The notes under the pieces were generated by a model. That model was not told where the DNA came from and did no database searches. It was given only the letters and a program-made list of their open reading frames with translations. From Diadophis punctatus similis (taxonomy: Eukaryota > Chordata > Lepidosauria > Squamata > Dipsadidae), in NCBI GenBank assembly GCA_023053685.1, contig JALIGW010000013.1:14246001-14310000 (forward strand): a DNA stretch of 64,000 nt, written 5' to 3'. The position numbers and the translations under genes are program-made. Below are positions 12,204 to 23,330 of the stretch, in pieces; the first letter of the stretch is position 1; every line of letters begins with the position of its first letter.

Positions 12204-12471
12204 CAGCGGTTCTCAACCTGGGGGTCGCGACCCCTTTGGGGGTCGAACGACCCTTTCACAGGGGTCGGGAGACTTTGCCTGGATGCCACCATTGGGTTCT
12301 TTTACCCTCTGCGCATGCGCAGAACGCTTTGCGCATGCTCAGAGGGTAAAATAACCCAAATGGTGGCGGCGGGGTGGGGGTCGCAGCAGCGGGCGCGGTG
12401 GCAGGGTGGGGTGCGGCAGGGGCACGGGGGTGTGGCGTGGGGCATGGCGTTAGGAAGGTTGAGAACCACTG
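12204..12471. mobile_element. Non-autonomous hAT transposon (TSD gtctaagt) with hairpin core
   Basis: GTCTAAGT occurs at 12196-12203 and 12472-12479. The ends are CAGCGGTTCTCAACCT and AGGTTGAGAACCACTG, a near-perfect inverted pair. The centre (12292-12361) is a hairpin in which TGGGTTCTTTTACCCTCT pairs with AGAGGGTAAAATAACCCA, with two near-identical GCGCATG palindromes in the loop. The element at 24604-25325 has the same termini and the same core. No coding sequence. Confidence 0.9.
12310..12321. promoter_or_regulatory. Exact NRF1-consensus palindrome in hAT core
   Basis: TGCGCATGCGCA fits YGCGCAYGCGCR, the known consensus of nuclear respiratory factor 1. The match is direct; binding is only an inference, and CpG methylation could block it. 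Confidence 0.5.
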
Positions 12472-12714
12472 GTCTAAGTACTATTTCTATAAAATAGAAC
12501 AGGTGAATCGGTAGCCTGCTGCACAGCAATTGGTATTGTTAACTATAGTCTTTCTATATCCTTTGTTAACCATGCACAACCATGCCAATATTGGTCCTGC
12601 TTCAAAAATTAGGGTTTAATGCTATGAGTTAAGGCAAACTGGGTTTCTTTTAATGCAATTTTCTATGTCAGTTTTGGAAAATGGGAAGTATTTATTTCAT
12701 AGATATTTACCCTA

Positions 12715-12893
12715 TCTTTTATTACTTTATAAGTAAGTCAACGTAGCAGAATATATAATATTTCCTCCTCTTCCTGTTTTTCCCACAAGAACAATCTTGA
12801 CCTGAGATATGATGACAGGTCCAAAGTCACCCAGTTGGCTTTATACCTAAGGTAGGATTAGAATTCACAGTCTCCTAGTTTCTTATATATATA
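12715..12893 (-). mobile_element. MIR-like tRNA SINE, minus strand, diverged
   Basis: On the minus strand it shares CTTAGGTATAAAGCC, GTGACTTTGGACCTG and the GGAGGA...AATAAAAGATAG 3' region with the clearer copies at 17010-17232 and 57802-58310. The tRNA-like head is mostly lost. Confidence 0.6.
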
Positions 12894-13166
12894 GATTGTG
12901 CTGTCAAAACACACATTCAGAGTAAAATAGTGCCTCATATTGCATCATATATGTCTAAGATTCAGACTTGCACACATGTAAACTTCATGACTTGGATTTG
13001 ACTGGGCTGCCATTAAAATAATTAACTCTTTACTTGAATTATACACATGTAGCTGCAGAAATCAGTTTGTGCTGATATAATTGATGTCACAGTTCTATTG
13101 TTTGACTTCTGATGAAAGATTATGTGCAAAGATCCGACTGGGACTTTCTGCTATTAAACAACTGTA

Positions 13167-13573
13167 TGTCAGGCCAAAGCCATTTTAGTTGGGGTCTTTG
13201 GCCTGCCACACTTTATGCTATTTTAATATGTATTCTTTACTGTGGGAATTTGGGAGGGAGATTGCATGAGGGCTGTCTGTATGTAGCCATAACAAATTCC
13301 TTCTAGATAGTCAAGGTCATCCTTCATCTTCGCACTCCTGCACCTTCTCGGAAGGAGATGGGTGGACCTGCCAAGTTGGCAGTTGAAGATTGGTCAACGT
13401 GATGGTCTTGGGGGGGAAGGGCTTGAACTTTCAACTGGGTGGAGAAACCCAAGGACTTCAGATTCGGGTTTCTCCCAGATGTGCCAACATGGCTCTGCTA
13501 ATAAATTGGAACTTTGAGGAATACTTTGCCTTGGACTCTGATTTAGTTTTGGATGCTATTTGGAACCCTGACA
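13167..13573 (+). mobile_element. Solo LTR (retrovirus-like)
   Basis: The segment begins TGTCAGG and ends CCTGACA, a perfect 7-bp inverted terminus with canonical TG...CA. It is flanked by CTGTA (13162-13166) and CTGCA (13574-13578), a 5-bp duplication with one mismatch. AATAAA lies at 13500-13505, 68 bp before the end, as expected for a poly-A signal in an LTR. No internal retroviral sequence is adjacent, so it is a solo LTR left by recombination. Confidence 0.7.
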
Positions 13574-13807
13574 CTGCATATGTACAGGTAGCCCTTGACT
13601 TACGATCACAATTGAGCCCAAAATTTCTGTTGCTAAGAAAGACAGTTGTTAAGTGAGTTTTGCCCCATTTTATGATCTTTCTTGCCACAGCTGTTAAGTG
13701 AATCACTGCAGTTGTTAAATCGGTAATATGGTTGTTAAGTGAATCTGACTTTCCCATTGACTTTGCTTGTCAGAAGTTCGCAAAAGGTGATGACATGACC
13801 CCGGGAC

Positions 13808-14224
13808 CAGAGGTGGGTTCCTGCCGGAGCTGCCCGGTACACAGCTCCGGTAGGGAGCGGTGGATTTCTCAACTGCTCCGGAGCCCTCTCTGCCGGTCCA
13901 CCTGGCGCATTGCCATTTTTTTCGGTGATTTTTGGGAGATTTTGCTTCTGCGCATGCGCGGAAGCAAAATCACACCGAAATCTCACGAGGGGATGCGCGC
14001 ACGTGTGAGATTTCTGTGAGATTTTGCCTCCGTGCGTGTGTGGAAGCAAAATTGCGCCGAAATCTCTCTCACGCGCACAAGATTTTGGTGCAATTTTGCT
14101 TCCGTGCATGCGCAGAAGCAAAATTGTGCAAGGGGGTGCACGCGCGTAGTGAGTGCGCCCCCCCGAAGCGTGGAGATGCGCGTGCATGGCTCCGGCAGCG
14201 AGGTAAGTGAGCAACCCGCCCCTG
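13808..14224. mobile_element. hAT element (TSD cccgggac) nested in the MITE
   Basis: CCCGGGAC flanks it at 13800-13807 and 14225-14232, both within the MITE. The ends CAGAGGTGGGTTCC and AACCCGCCCCTG are inverted. The interior repeats GATTTTGCTTC / GAAGCAAAAT hairpins three times around GCATGCGC palindromes (about 13939-14128). Several open frames across it reflect the lack of TA-rich stops, not genes. Confidence 0.88.
13949..13960. promoter_or_regulatory. Exact NRF1-consensus site in hAT element
   Basis: TGCGCATGCGCG fits YGCGCAYGCGCR and sits in the loop of a GCTTC/GAAGC hairpin. Function is not shown. Confidence 0.45.
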
Positions 14225-14421
14225 CCCGGGACACTGCTACCATCATAAATACATGCCAGTTGCCAAGTGCCTGAATTTTGATCATGTGACCATGGGAATG
14301 CTGCAACAGTTGTAAGTGTGAAAAGTCACTTTTTTCAGCACTGTTGTAACTTCAAATGGTCACTAAAATAATTATTGTAAGTCAGGGACTCCATTCAATC
14401 CAGACACATTTGACCCCAGGT

Positions 14422-14467
14422 GTTGTAGCTTAACACAAAAGCAAGTTGTAGCTTAACACAAAAGCAA
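14422..14467. repeat. 23-bp direct repeat, two copies
   Basis: GTTGTAGCTTAACACAAAAG plus CAA occurs twice head to tail with no spacer. It is a recent local tandem duplication. Confidence 0.95.
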
Positions 14468-15427
14468 GTTCTCAGATGAATTTTATATTCAGATTTCTAC
14501 ATACTATATGGACAGCTGTGGTGGGAATTAATGCAAGCTATCAAAGATGAGTCTAAAATGTGACTTTGCTGCCTGCAGGATATCTGCTATCCACTTCTTC
14601 TCTCCACTGACTGTTTATATTCCATCTGGCTTTTATAGGTTATACTTTATCGCTATCTAACTTGCACAGCTTTTTGCCTCACTCAAGCATGTATAGCATC
14701 CATGGGGAGTTCTTATTAATTAATCTTACTGATTTCTGAGCTAGCCCAGAAATACGTACATTATCGTTTTATGATCACAACTTCAATATCATCTTCTGCA
14801 ACAAATCCACCTTGTATAGTTGGATTTTATGAGTACAATAGATCAATCAAGCCTCGCCTTTAACGGCCATCCAAGGAACAAGGCAAACAACTTCAGGCTA
14901 GAAAAACATTTGAGAGCAGACAAAGGTAGAATTGGTGTCCTTGGGGAATCTCAGGATGGTCCTTCCCTCTAACAGGTGCAACTACATCTTCTAGATAGGC
15001 TGATTCTCCTACACACTGTTTACAAAATGAACAAATGCCACTACTCTGTTTTTCCTTAGAACTGTTCTCTTGCAAAAGAGAGTGACCCACTTTATGCCAC
15101 TTACTTGGCACATAACCAGGGGCTGGGATTGCAATAAGTCAGCTCAGCAATGGAATTATCATCACTATTAATATTAAGCAGCCTCTGCATGAGTCATCAA
15201 GTACTGTTCAAAACTCACAATTCTTAAAGTGTTGCTGTAGCACATAAAGGAGTCAGCTGGGGAGGGGATACATAAATAACACAAAGGGTAGGAATAAATA
15301 AATGTTGCCTATTCTGTTTCCTTCAGTAAAACTCATGATTGTAATTGAACCTCCTTCAAACAAGAAGAATTTGAATGCTGAATTTAAAGTATTCCAAAAT
15401 TATAATCAGAAGCATGAGGTTTTATTG
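14468..15427. other. Unassigned DNA, no gene seen
   Basis: No supported frame, SINE box or transposon terminus was found. Confidence 0.4.
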
Positions 15428-15429
15428 TA

Positions 15430-15832
15430 TAGGCCATCCGCAACTTACAACCATTCATTTACTGGTGGTCATTTGAAGTTACAACAGCACTGAAAAAAGT
15501 GACTTATGACTGTTTTTCACATTTATGACCATTGTAGCATCCCCATCATCACGTGATCAAATTTTGGATGCTTGGCAACTGGCATTTATTTATGACAGTT
15601 GGGGTGTGTCCCAGGATCATGTGATCACCTTGTGCGACCTTCTGACAAGCAAGTCAATGGGGAAACCAGATTCACTTAACAACCATGTTGCTAACTTAAC
15701 AACTGCAGTGATTCACTTAACAGCTGTGACAAAAAAGGGCGTAAAATGGGGCAAAACTCAGCTAACAACTCTCTTGCTTTAGCAACAGAAACTTTAGGCT
15801 CAATTGTGGTTGTAAGTTGTGGATTACCTGTA
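15430..15832 (-). mobile_element. Tigger-like MITE, minus orientation
   Basis: This is the reverse complement of the copies at 13582 and 31735. It reads AGTTACAACAGCACTGAAAA at the left and GTTGTAAGTTGTGGATTACC at the right, with TA beside the outer ends. It is complete in length but diverged. Confidence 0.75.
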
Positions 15833-16035
15833 TTAATATTGATTGCCTTACTTGGGGCTTCACAATTATATACACGATGTAGATATTACAATATAATGGT
15901 ATCATTTACAGGAAGCCTTGAAAAGATTTCTATGAAAAATTAGTGTTTCTATTTTTCCCCCTTCTATCTTTCTCCTTTTTTTTCTCTTGTTGGTTTCCTT
16001 CCTCTCATCGTAGAAAAGATGCCCACATGGTTTGC

Positions 16036-16676
16036 AGAGTCTTAGACATATGTCTCACTCTGTTAAGGACCTTGGAGTACTCATCTCTAATTATCTAAGT
16101 GCCAGAGCCCATTCTAACAACATTGCCAAAAAGACACTAAGAGTTGTTAACCTAATCTTGCGTAGCTTCTTCTCTGGCAATATTACACTGCTAACTAGAG
16201 CATACAAAACATTTGCCAGACCAATTCTCGAATACAGCTCACCTGTCTGGAACCCGCACTGCATATCGGACATTAATACAATTGAGAGAATCCAGAAATA
16301 TTTCACAAGAAGAGTCCTCCACTCCTCTGCTCGCAACAGAATACCTTATTCCACCAGACTTGAAATTTTGGGCTTAGATAGCTTAGAGCTACGTCGCCTT
16401 CGATCTGATCTAAATGTAGTTCATAAAATCATCTGCCACAATGTCCTACCTGTCAATGAATACTTCAGCTTCAACCGCAACAACACACGCGCACACAATA
16501 GATTCAAACTCAATGTAAACCGCTCGAAACTTGACTGCAGAAAATACAACTTCAGCAACAGAGTAATCAATGCCTGGAATGCACTACCTGACTCTCTGGT
16601 TTTTTCCCCAAACCCCAAAAACTTTAACCTTAGACTGTCTACAGTCGACCTCACCCCATTCCTAAGAGGTCTGTAA
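16036..16676 (+). pseudogene. LINE ORF2 C-terminal fragment
   Basis: About 213 codons are open and end at the normal ORF2 stop after TPFLRGL. It aligns residue by residue with the end of the copy at 7504-8414: KDLGVLISNYLS, RAYKTFARPILEYSS, WNPHCISDINTIERIQKYF, and NAWNALPDSLVF. The catalytic RT motifs and the endonuclease lie upstream of the truncation point and are absent, so it cannot be active alone. The start is simply the truncation point, not a real initiation codon. Less decayed than the 7.5-kb copy. Confidence 0.8.
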
Positions 16677-16840
16677 AGGGAGTGCATAAGCGCACCATCG
16701 TGCCTACCGTCCCTGTCCTACTGTCCTATTGTCCAAATGTGCTTACTTTGCTTTTGTTTATGTTTATACCATACCTGTTATCTTGTACACGTGTTGACAA
16801 ATAAAATAAAATAAATAAAATAAAATAAAATAAATAAAAT
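16036..16840 (+). mobile_element. 5'-truncated LINE, same family as 7.5 kb
   Basis: It holds the ORF2 C-terminus, the stop, the 3' UTR GCATAAGCGCACCA...TATCTTGTACACGTGTTGACA and an (AAATA)n tail to 16840. It is one of several copies with the same 3' end in this window. Confidence 0.8.
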
Positions 16841-17009
16841 GTTCCCTTTCACATTATTTAGGCTTTTGTATAAGCCTATTAATTGTTCATTATTTTTGTG
16901 GATGATAGATAGGATTAACTCTTTCTCCTGTAGTTCCTCTATTCCCTCCAAAGACCATCTACACAATAGTTGGGAAGATCCCAAAGGAGCAAATTGAAGC
17001 TTCTTTTTC

Positions 17010-17232
17010 TAAACTTTATTTTTTTTATTCCCCTTTATAATTTTTATAAGTAACTCAAGGCAGCGAACATATCTATGTTCCTCCTCTTATTTTTCCCACA
17101 TCAACAACCCTGTGAGGTGAGTTGGGCTAAGTGAGGATAACTGGCCCAAAGCCACTCAGCCAACTTCCATGCCTAAGGCAGGACTGGAACTCACCATCTC
17201 TTGGAGCTTTAACCACTTGACCCAACTGGCTA
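17010..17232 (-). mobile_element. MIR-like tRNA SINE, minus strand
   Basis: On the minus strand: AGCCAGTTGGGTCAAGTGGT (A-box region), GAGTTCCAGTCCTGCC (B box), TTAGGCATGGAAG, GGCTTTGGGCCAG, CCTCACAGGGTTGTTGATGT, ending in CTTGAGTTACTTATAAAAA. The order of tRNA-like head, core and AT-rich end is that of a common sauropsid SINE. Confidence 0.75.
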
Positions 17233-18932
17233 TCAACTTTAAAGCATGGAACTAACAATCTGCACTGCGTTGGCCAAACCGAAACTAATGGGACTTCATT
17301 TAGCCCACAAGCTGTTAAATGCAAGTCCTGGGTGTAAGAAGAAGGTTCTGGGTGTACATATTTATGCAACTTCAAAGTTAGACTATTCTAACAGAAAAGG
17401 ACAATTCTGAGACTTATTGAACATTTAATATTCCTTTCTTCCTTCCAGACAGAAATATATGAAGCTGAAAATGGTTGCACATTAAGATGCAATTCACTGT
17501 CGATAGTCTCTTGACTGCTTTGCAAAGTAACAGAACCGGGGGCAGGGGTGGGGGGAAGAGGGACTTTTTAAATGTTAAAGCTTTCCTTTGGGCTTCTGGA
17601 AAGATCATTACTGCATGTACATGTACTGAGACTTTAGATTATCAAACCCTTGGGTTGGCTTTGCTGTAGATTTCCAGTTCATAGAGCACCATTACAGCTC
17701 ACTTATTTCTATTCGGGCTGGAGACAAGCAACTTATTTGTTAAGTGTTCTGCAGCAAGCGATTGCTTTTCTCTTTTCTTTTCTTTTTTCTGGTTTGTTTT
17801 GGAGGCAAGAAAGTTGCCATTTATGCTTACATTTCCATCTAAGAATTAAGGGATCAGGAAATTATAGGAAAACTGAACCGAATATCAAGTAGAAACTCCT
17901 TGTTTTGAATAATTAAAGCAGCCAATCCTGTGTTGGGCTCAAAACTGCTTTTGTCATGCAGTTCATCCCAAATTTTACATACCATGGTCACAACAAAATT
18001 ATTTCTGTAGTCTGAGACTACTCAGGTAAAAAAGAATCTGATGTTTAAAAGAAAAGCATGATAATAGTTCTAACTAGATTAAGGGTTAACTAGGAAGTGA
18101 CACACTGAACCGTATCATTTGCACTACACTAATTAGTTAAGAAGATCAGCAAGTGATATATATTTTTTTTGTCAGAATCGCAGTGCACAGGGAAGAAAAG
18201 CCTCATCATTTTCTCTGTTCAGGTCAAATATACATCACAATCAAGGGACTTTCCATTCCAGCTAATAATGAATAATAAGATGGGAAATTTTCATTTCAAT
18301 TAAGAAAGAGTCTAAAAGAGTCAACATTCCTAATTCCTGCTAATTTCACAGATGATCTCACAATACCTTTATCTTCTCCATAGCAAGTACTTTCGTATCT
18401 GTATTTTTTTTTAAAGGGGAATTTCAGCTATTTTCAAATTATTAGCCAAACACTTCGGTATTGTGCAAATTATTGCCCTCTGGAATGTTAGTGTAGCTTT
18501 AAATAGCTAGCTAGGGGCTAGGGGCTAAAGGACTTAAAATCCAGCATAATTGGGAGCCATCAAATTGGAGAACACTGATGTACATTATGAAATATACTAC
18601 AAGGATCTGACCATGTGTCCAATTGCTTTAAGTGTTGATGGATGTTCTGTATGTTGAATAACCTGTTGCTTAACCAAGCAGGAAAGGATTCTAAGATCAT
18701 TTGCTTATAAAAGTATGTATTAAATATCCAGTTGTTCACTGACAGTGAGATGGGCAGTAAAAATCACATGTTTTTTTCTCTTACTGTATTTGATAGAACA
18801 TAAATCCTGAAAAGCCCACAATCATTTTGTTCAGCAAAGCAGAATAGAATAAAAATGTAAGCATGAAGTCTTTTAGTTTATCAGAAGCAAATACCCTACC
18901 ATTACTGTGAACATTATAAAAATGTTAAAATG
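17233..18932. other. Unassigned AT-rich DNA, no gene seen
   Basis: A small (GGGGCTA)n-like tandem lies near 18512-18530. The rest shows no supported frames. Confidence 0.4.
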
Positions 18933-18990
<58 letters not shown>

Positions 18991-19047
18991 CAGAGACAGA
19001 CAGAGACAGACAGAGACAGAGACAGAAAGACATACAGAGACAGAGAT
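18933..19047. repeat. (GA)n / (GACA)n microsatellite
   Basis: A GA run passes into interrupted GACAGA units. Confidence 0.95.
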
Positions 19048-19383
19048 TCACAAGATATAGGGCAGGATGAAAAAGAGTGTTTTAGGATATTCTTTTGGGC
19101 AATCTACCATTGTGATGAATGGTAGAGTAGAGTAAATGCAGCATAATGGGAGGTTTATGTAAATAGGAATTATCATTCATAGTATGTGCATACCAAAGTT
19201 AATTTCTGAGAATATCCTATATCAAATGTGAAGGCTTTATTTAAAATTTACTATTTAAAAGTAGTTACAAGTCATAATATTTAGCATTATCCTACTCTGA
19301 CTACTCCAACTTTTTGGCTTTCAGATAGGAGAGCACCATTCACCATATTTATGGGCATAAAGCTGTGAATGTAGTCCTACAAC

Positions 19384-19751
19384 CAGAGGTGGGTTCCTCC
19401 CAGTTCGGACTGGTTCACCCGAACTGGTAGCAAACCGCTGGTGATGTCATGATAATGTCACGGAAATAGTTCGGTCGGTGCCGGTCCGTGGGCGCCGCCA
19501 TCTCTTTTTCTTTGATTTTTTGAATTTTATATTTAAAAAAAAAATTTCAGGGGGGTGTTCTTCTGCGCATACGCAGAAGCCGAGTTTCCGGCACTGTGCC
19601 TGTGTCGCCATCTTGTTTTCAGCTTTTTTGGGGGGGAATGTTTTTAAATTTTTTTGGGCACTGTGCATGCGCGCGTGCACAAAGCGCGTGCGCACCCATG
19701 CGGCTCGGAAGGAAGTGAACCGGCAGCGAGGTAAGTTAGAACCCACACCTG
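19384..19751 (+). mobile_element. hAT element (TSD cctacaac), GGGTTCC family
   Basis: CCTACAAC flanks it at 19376-19383 and 19752-19759. The ends are CAGAGGTGGGTTCC and AGAACCCACACCTG. Interior landmarks shared with 43773-44094 are GTGATGTCA, GGCGCCGCCATC, TTCTGCGCAT...GCAGAAGC, TTTCCGGCACTGTGC, GCCATCTTGTTTTCAGCTTT and GAGGTAAGTTAGAACCC. No transposase is encoded. Confidence 0.92.
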
Positions 19752-19759
19752 CCTACAAC

Positions 19760-20686
19760 CCTGTTTGAACTTGGCCATCCATGGGTGGAGACAGGGAGCA
19801 GCAGGTAGACGAGAGTCAAAAAATGAATTTGCAACAATTGCATCACACATTTTCTCCGCCGCCACCCCCACCCCCTCCATTATGATGTTGCATCACAATC
19901 TCTCAGTGCACAGTTATTCTGTCAAAAATGGGAGATTCAACAGATGCCTTTGTATTCACACAACATACTTCATGCAATTAGTTTCTAAGAACTAAAAAAC
20001 AATCACAATTCTTTATGGTTGCTATTGGCATAAGTTTGTTCCCTCTAACTTTTTTCATATTCAGGCAGATTATGAATAATAATATCCCATAACTATCGTA
20101 TCTATTTACAGATTTTTATAACGTGCAAGACACACTTGTAACATTACAAGAACATTGTAATAGTGTCTCTTTGAGCTAAATAAGTTAAAACCCTAGGGAA
20201 GTTTTATCAAATGTAGTGTTAAATGCAGACCAAAAGCCTTTGCTCTAAACTCTGGTGGCTTCTGTGTATGCATCCAAGATGAATCATCAGTGAATTGCTA
20301 ATAGTGTTTGGATACACATGACCGATCTTCATCACTAAAGTATATTATCCCCAATAAGGTGTCATTTGTATTTATGGAGTCCTGTCACCATTCAACCCTG
20401 AAGTTCCATTTTTTCCTATATGCTGATAAAGTTCACTTTAATTTTTTAATCAATCATCAAGATACTGGCCTTCATGTCTGAGGCACGCAGACTTTTTGTA
20501 AGCAAAACAGCAATTTACATATGGATTGAAAACCACAGATAATACCTTTGGCCTTTGCTTTTGCTCATGGATTTATAATGAATGAGAATGGCAGCCAAAG
20601 GGATTTGTGAATCTGATCAAAGCAAGCAGACAATCTAATGCCTCATGAACAAAACTCACAGAAAATTAGTTAAGACCAGTGGTGAT
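19760..20686. other. Unassigned DNA, no gene seen
   Basis: Nothing recognisable was found. Confidence 0.4.
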
Positions 20687-21017
20687 ATTCAAATTTTTTT
20701 TACTACCGGTTCTGTGGGCGTGGATTGGTGGGCGTGGCATGGCTTGGTGAGCTTGGCTTAGTGGGCATGGCAGGGGATGGATACTGTAAAATCTCCATTC
20801 CCTCCCCACTCCAGGGGAAGGTTACTGAAAATCCCCATTTCCTCCCGATCAGCTGGGACTCGGGAGGCAGAGAATAGACAGGGGCGGGGCCAGTCAGAGG
20901 TGGTATTTACCAGTTCTCCGAATTACTCAAAATTTCCGCTACCGGTTCTCCGAACTACTCAAAATTTCCGCTACCGGTTCTCCAGGAGTGGTCAGAACCT
21001 GCTGAAACCCACCTCTG
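20687..21017. mobile_element. hAT-like element with tandem internal repeat
   Basis: It begins CAGTGGTGATATTCAAATTT and ends GAAACCCACCTCTG, the CAGTGGTG.../...CACCTCTG termini of the GGGTTCC family. The flanks share TTAAGAC but offset by four bases on the right, so the duplication is uncertain. The left third has GTGGGCGTGG-type repeats. The right third (about 20906-20982) repeats a unit of about 39 bp containing GGTTCTCCGAACTACTCAAA. Confidence 0.7.
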
Positions 21018-23138
21018 GAACTTAAGACTTACCCGCCTTCAAGATGAAACAGCTTAAAAGCTTTTAGGTAAAGATACGTCAGTTGGGGGCAGCTATATTA
21101 GACTGTTGAGAGAGACCTATAGGCCATTCAAACCAATATCCTATCCTAAGGTGAGATTGTCTACTACAAGCTCAGCAGGAGTCAATCAATGTAGCTCAGA
21201 CAATGTGCAACACAGAACAGACTGCATAAGGTTGTCTACATAACAGTGTCTATATAAATAATGGAATAAAGTCACAAACTACAGAGACAATAAACCAATC
21301 CCCCCCCTCCCCGAACTGTATGTTAGAATGCAAGAGATCTTTTCCAATTCCAAATATAACAATCTGAAAGAACTTGAATGTGATGATCTGATTGATTTTT
21401 CAAAGTAATAAATATATACATCTGGTAGAAGTCATAATGACACCAAGAGTGTTTTCACATCATTATGCAAATGACATGACTAATTTCTACCAATGTACGA
21501 TGTCCTTCACTTGGGGAAACTTTAATAATCATATTAAACTCTATGTTTTCATGCAACATTTGAAGACACATTTTGTGTGGAAACTCTAAATGTTGAAACT
21601 ATAATTTCAAATTATGATGCACCAATGTTCATGGTAACATTTGAGGATGTATTTTGTAATAGGAAAAAGTGACATTAAAGGTCTTATCTTATGTGCCTGA
21701 TCTCAATTTATCCCTTTATCTTTTTTATCACCTTCATTTCTTTACATTAATATTTTCTTCCTATAATTTGCAAGTTTTGTTAACATGATGCTTTGAAGTT
21801 ATTTTCAAATACTTTCAGAAATTATCCTGATACAACACAATTATACCTTGTCAAGCTGATGGGCTATTTGGGAAATGAAATGTCCTTTGAAGTAAAGTCC
21901 TATGTATATTTTAGTTTGATTTCTCAATATGCCAGATGCTTTCACCTCATTTGCCAGCAACACATGTTTGCTATTTTCAAGCTAACAGGGCAATCACAGT
22001 GGGAGGAAATGAATGGACAGGAATTAGATATTTATAAGACAACAATAAGAAACCAGTGATAAATAACTTACTTCAGCACCCCAAATTCTTCTAGGGAGGC
22101 AGGGTAATAAATAAAAATAATTCAGGCAAATATAAAATTGTGGCTGAGGCAAAACTGATAAGCATTATTCAGGTCAAGCATTTCATTACTTGACCTGAAT
22201 AAAACACTTAGTCCTCCAGGTATATTGTACCAATAGCTAAGAGTAATAGTCCCTATGTAGCATTTTTTTTCTTTTTCCTCATGCAGGTTAAACTTTTTTG
22301 CTGAATTATTGCTTTTAGTGTTCTCCTGGTAGCTGGTTGAAATGTATGTACACATCAATAGGACACAGTACAATAGGACCTTGGTATGAACTCTAATAAC
22401 ACACCTCACTCTAACTATGTCAGCTATCACATTTCTTGAATGTTGTTGATCTCTCAACCTATCTATCTATTGCAAGAGACACCGTTTACAGAGGGCTACA
22501 TCATAGCATCCTAACACTGGTACAAATTAAATTCACTGGTCTTTGTGGTACTACAAGACAAGAGTATTCATTTCACTATGAACTGAAGTCAGGCAGGAAT
22601 CTTAATGAAAGTCTATAGACAATGAGGGGTATGATTCAATTGTTCTTCAAATAGAGATAAGGTCTGAATCATGAGAAAAGTCAGAGTAAACCAGAATAAA
22701 GTATCCACAAAAATGGGTTGAAAGCTCTTCACATCTTCCAAAAGCATTAGGATAGAAATGGGACCAGAAAGACATGGAGATTCCTAAAATTAGAATGACT
22801 TATAATCAGAGAACCATTGGCCATCACAATCACAGGGATTCTTGAGATTCAATCACTACCAATTACTTTAAGTACAACATATTAAATTTACTTTATTCAT
22901 TATTACTTGGTTTTACATGCTGCTTCAGGCTCCTGACTCTAAATTGCTCACAAGAATCCAACAGAGAATTAAATTTAAAACATAATCCAATTTAAAACAA
23001 TAGTTGATGGTGAGATCATGGTATCAGTGTTTCATAGGGGTGGATTGGCCAGTGCAAGCCAGCTAAAAGTCTCTGACAAACTGCAGACATCTCAAATTGT
23101 TGGAAGTTGCAGAAGCAATGGTTAAGACTAAAGAATAT
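21018..23138. other. Unassigned AT-rich DNA; one perfect hairpin
   Basis: No gene was seen. A perfect 14-bp stem with a 10-nt loop lies at 22165-22202 (arm TTATTCAGGTCAAG). Confidence 0.4.
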
Positions 23139-23192
23139 CAGCTCATGTATGTATGTATGTATGTATGTATGTATGTATGTATGTATGTATGT
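23139..23192. repeat. (GTAT)n microsatellite
   Basis: About twelve perfect ATGT units. Confidence 0.97.
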
Positions 23193-23330
23193 ATATTTGT
23201 GTGTATGTATCACAGAATGCGAGAGCAAGCTTATCTAGAACAAGTCACACTACACTCAAAATATAACAGTGTCTTGAGAAATACCAGGTCACAATTGCCA
23301 GAATTATCAACATGAAAATGCATATCATGC

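Larger units (their letters stand above)
13582..14392 (+). mobile_element. Tigger/pogo-like MITE, interrupted
   Basis: The left end is CAGGTAGCCCTTGACTTACG after TA; the right end is TTGTAAGTCAGGGACT. The halves (to 13807 and from 14233) match copies at 15430-15832 and 31735-32093 in sequences such as GTTGTTAAGTGAATC and TTGACTTTGCTTGTCAGAAG. The TA target and the CAGGTAGTCC-type terminus point to Tc1/mariner-pogo MITEs. A hAT element is inserted in its middle. Confidence 0.75.

Noticed and set aside
13735..14306. Frames up to 159 codons on both strands
   Set aside because: They cross the boundary between a MITE and a nested hAT, so they cannot be an ancestral gene.
20687..21029. 8-bp target duplication for this hAT-like element
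   Set aside because: The flanks share TTAAGAC only when four extra bases are allowed on the right, so I did not count it among the 15 duplications.
23139..23192. CRISPR-like regular repeats
   Set aside because: A simple tetranucleotide microsatellite without spacers, in a eukaryotic genome. The same holds for the other arrays.
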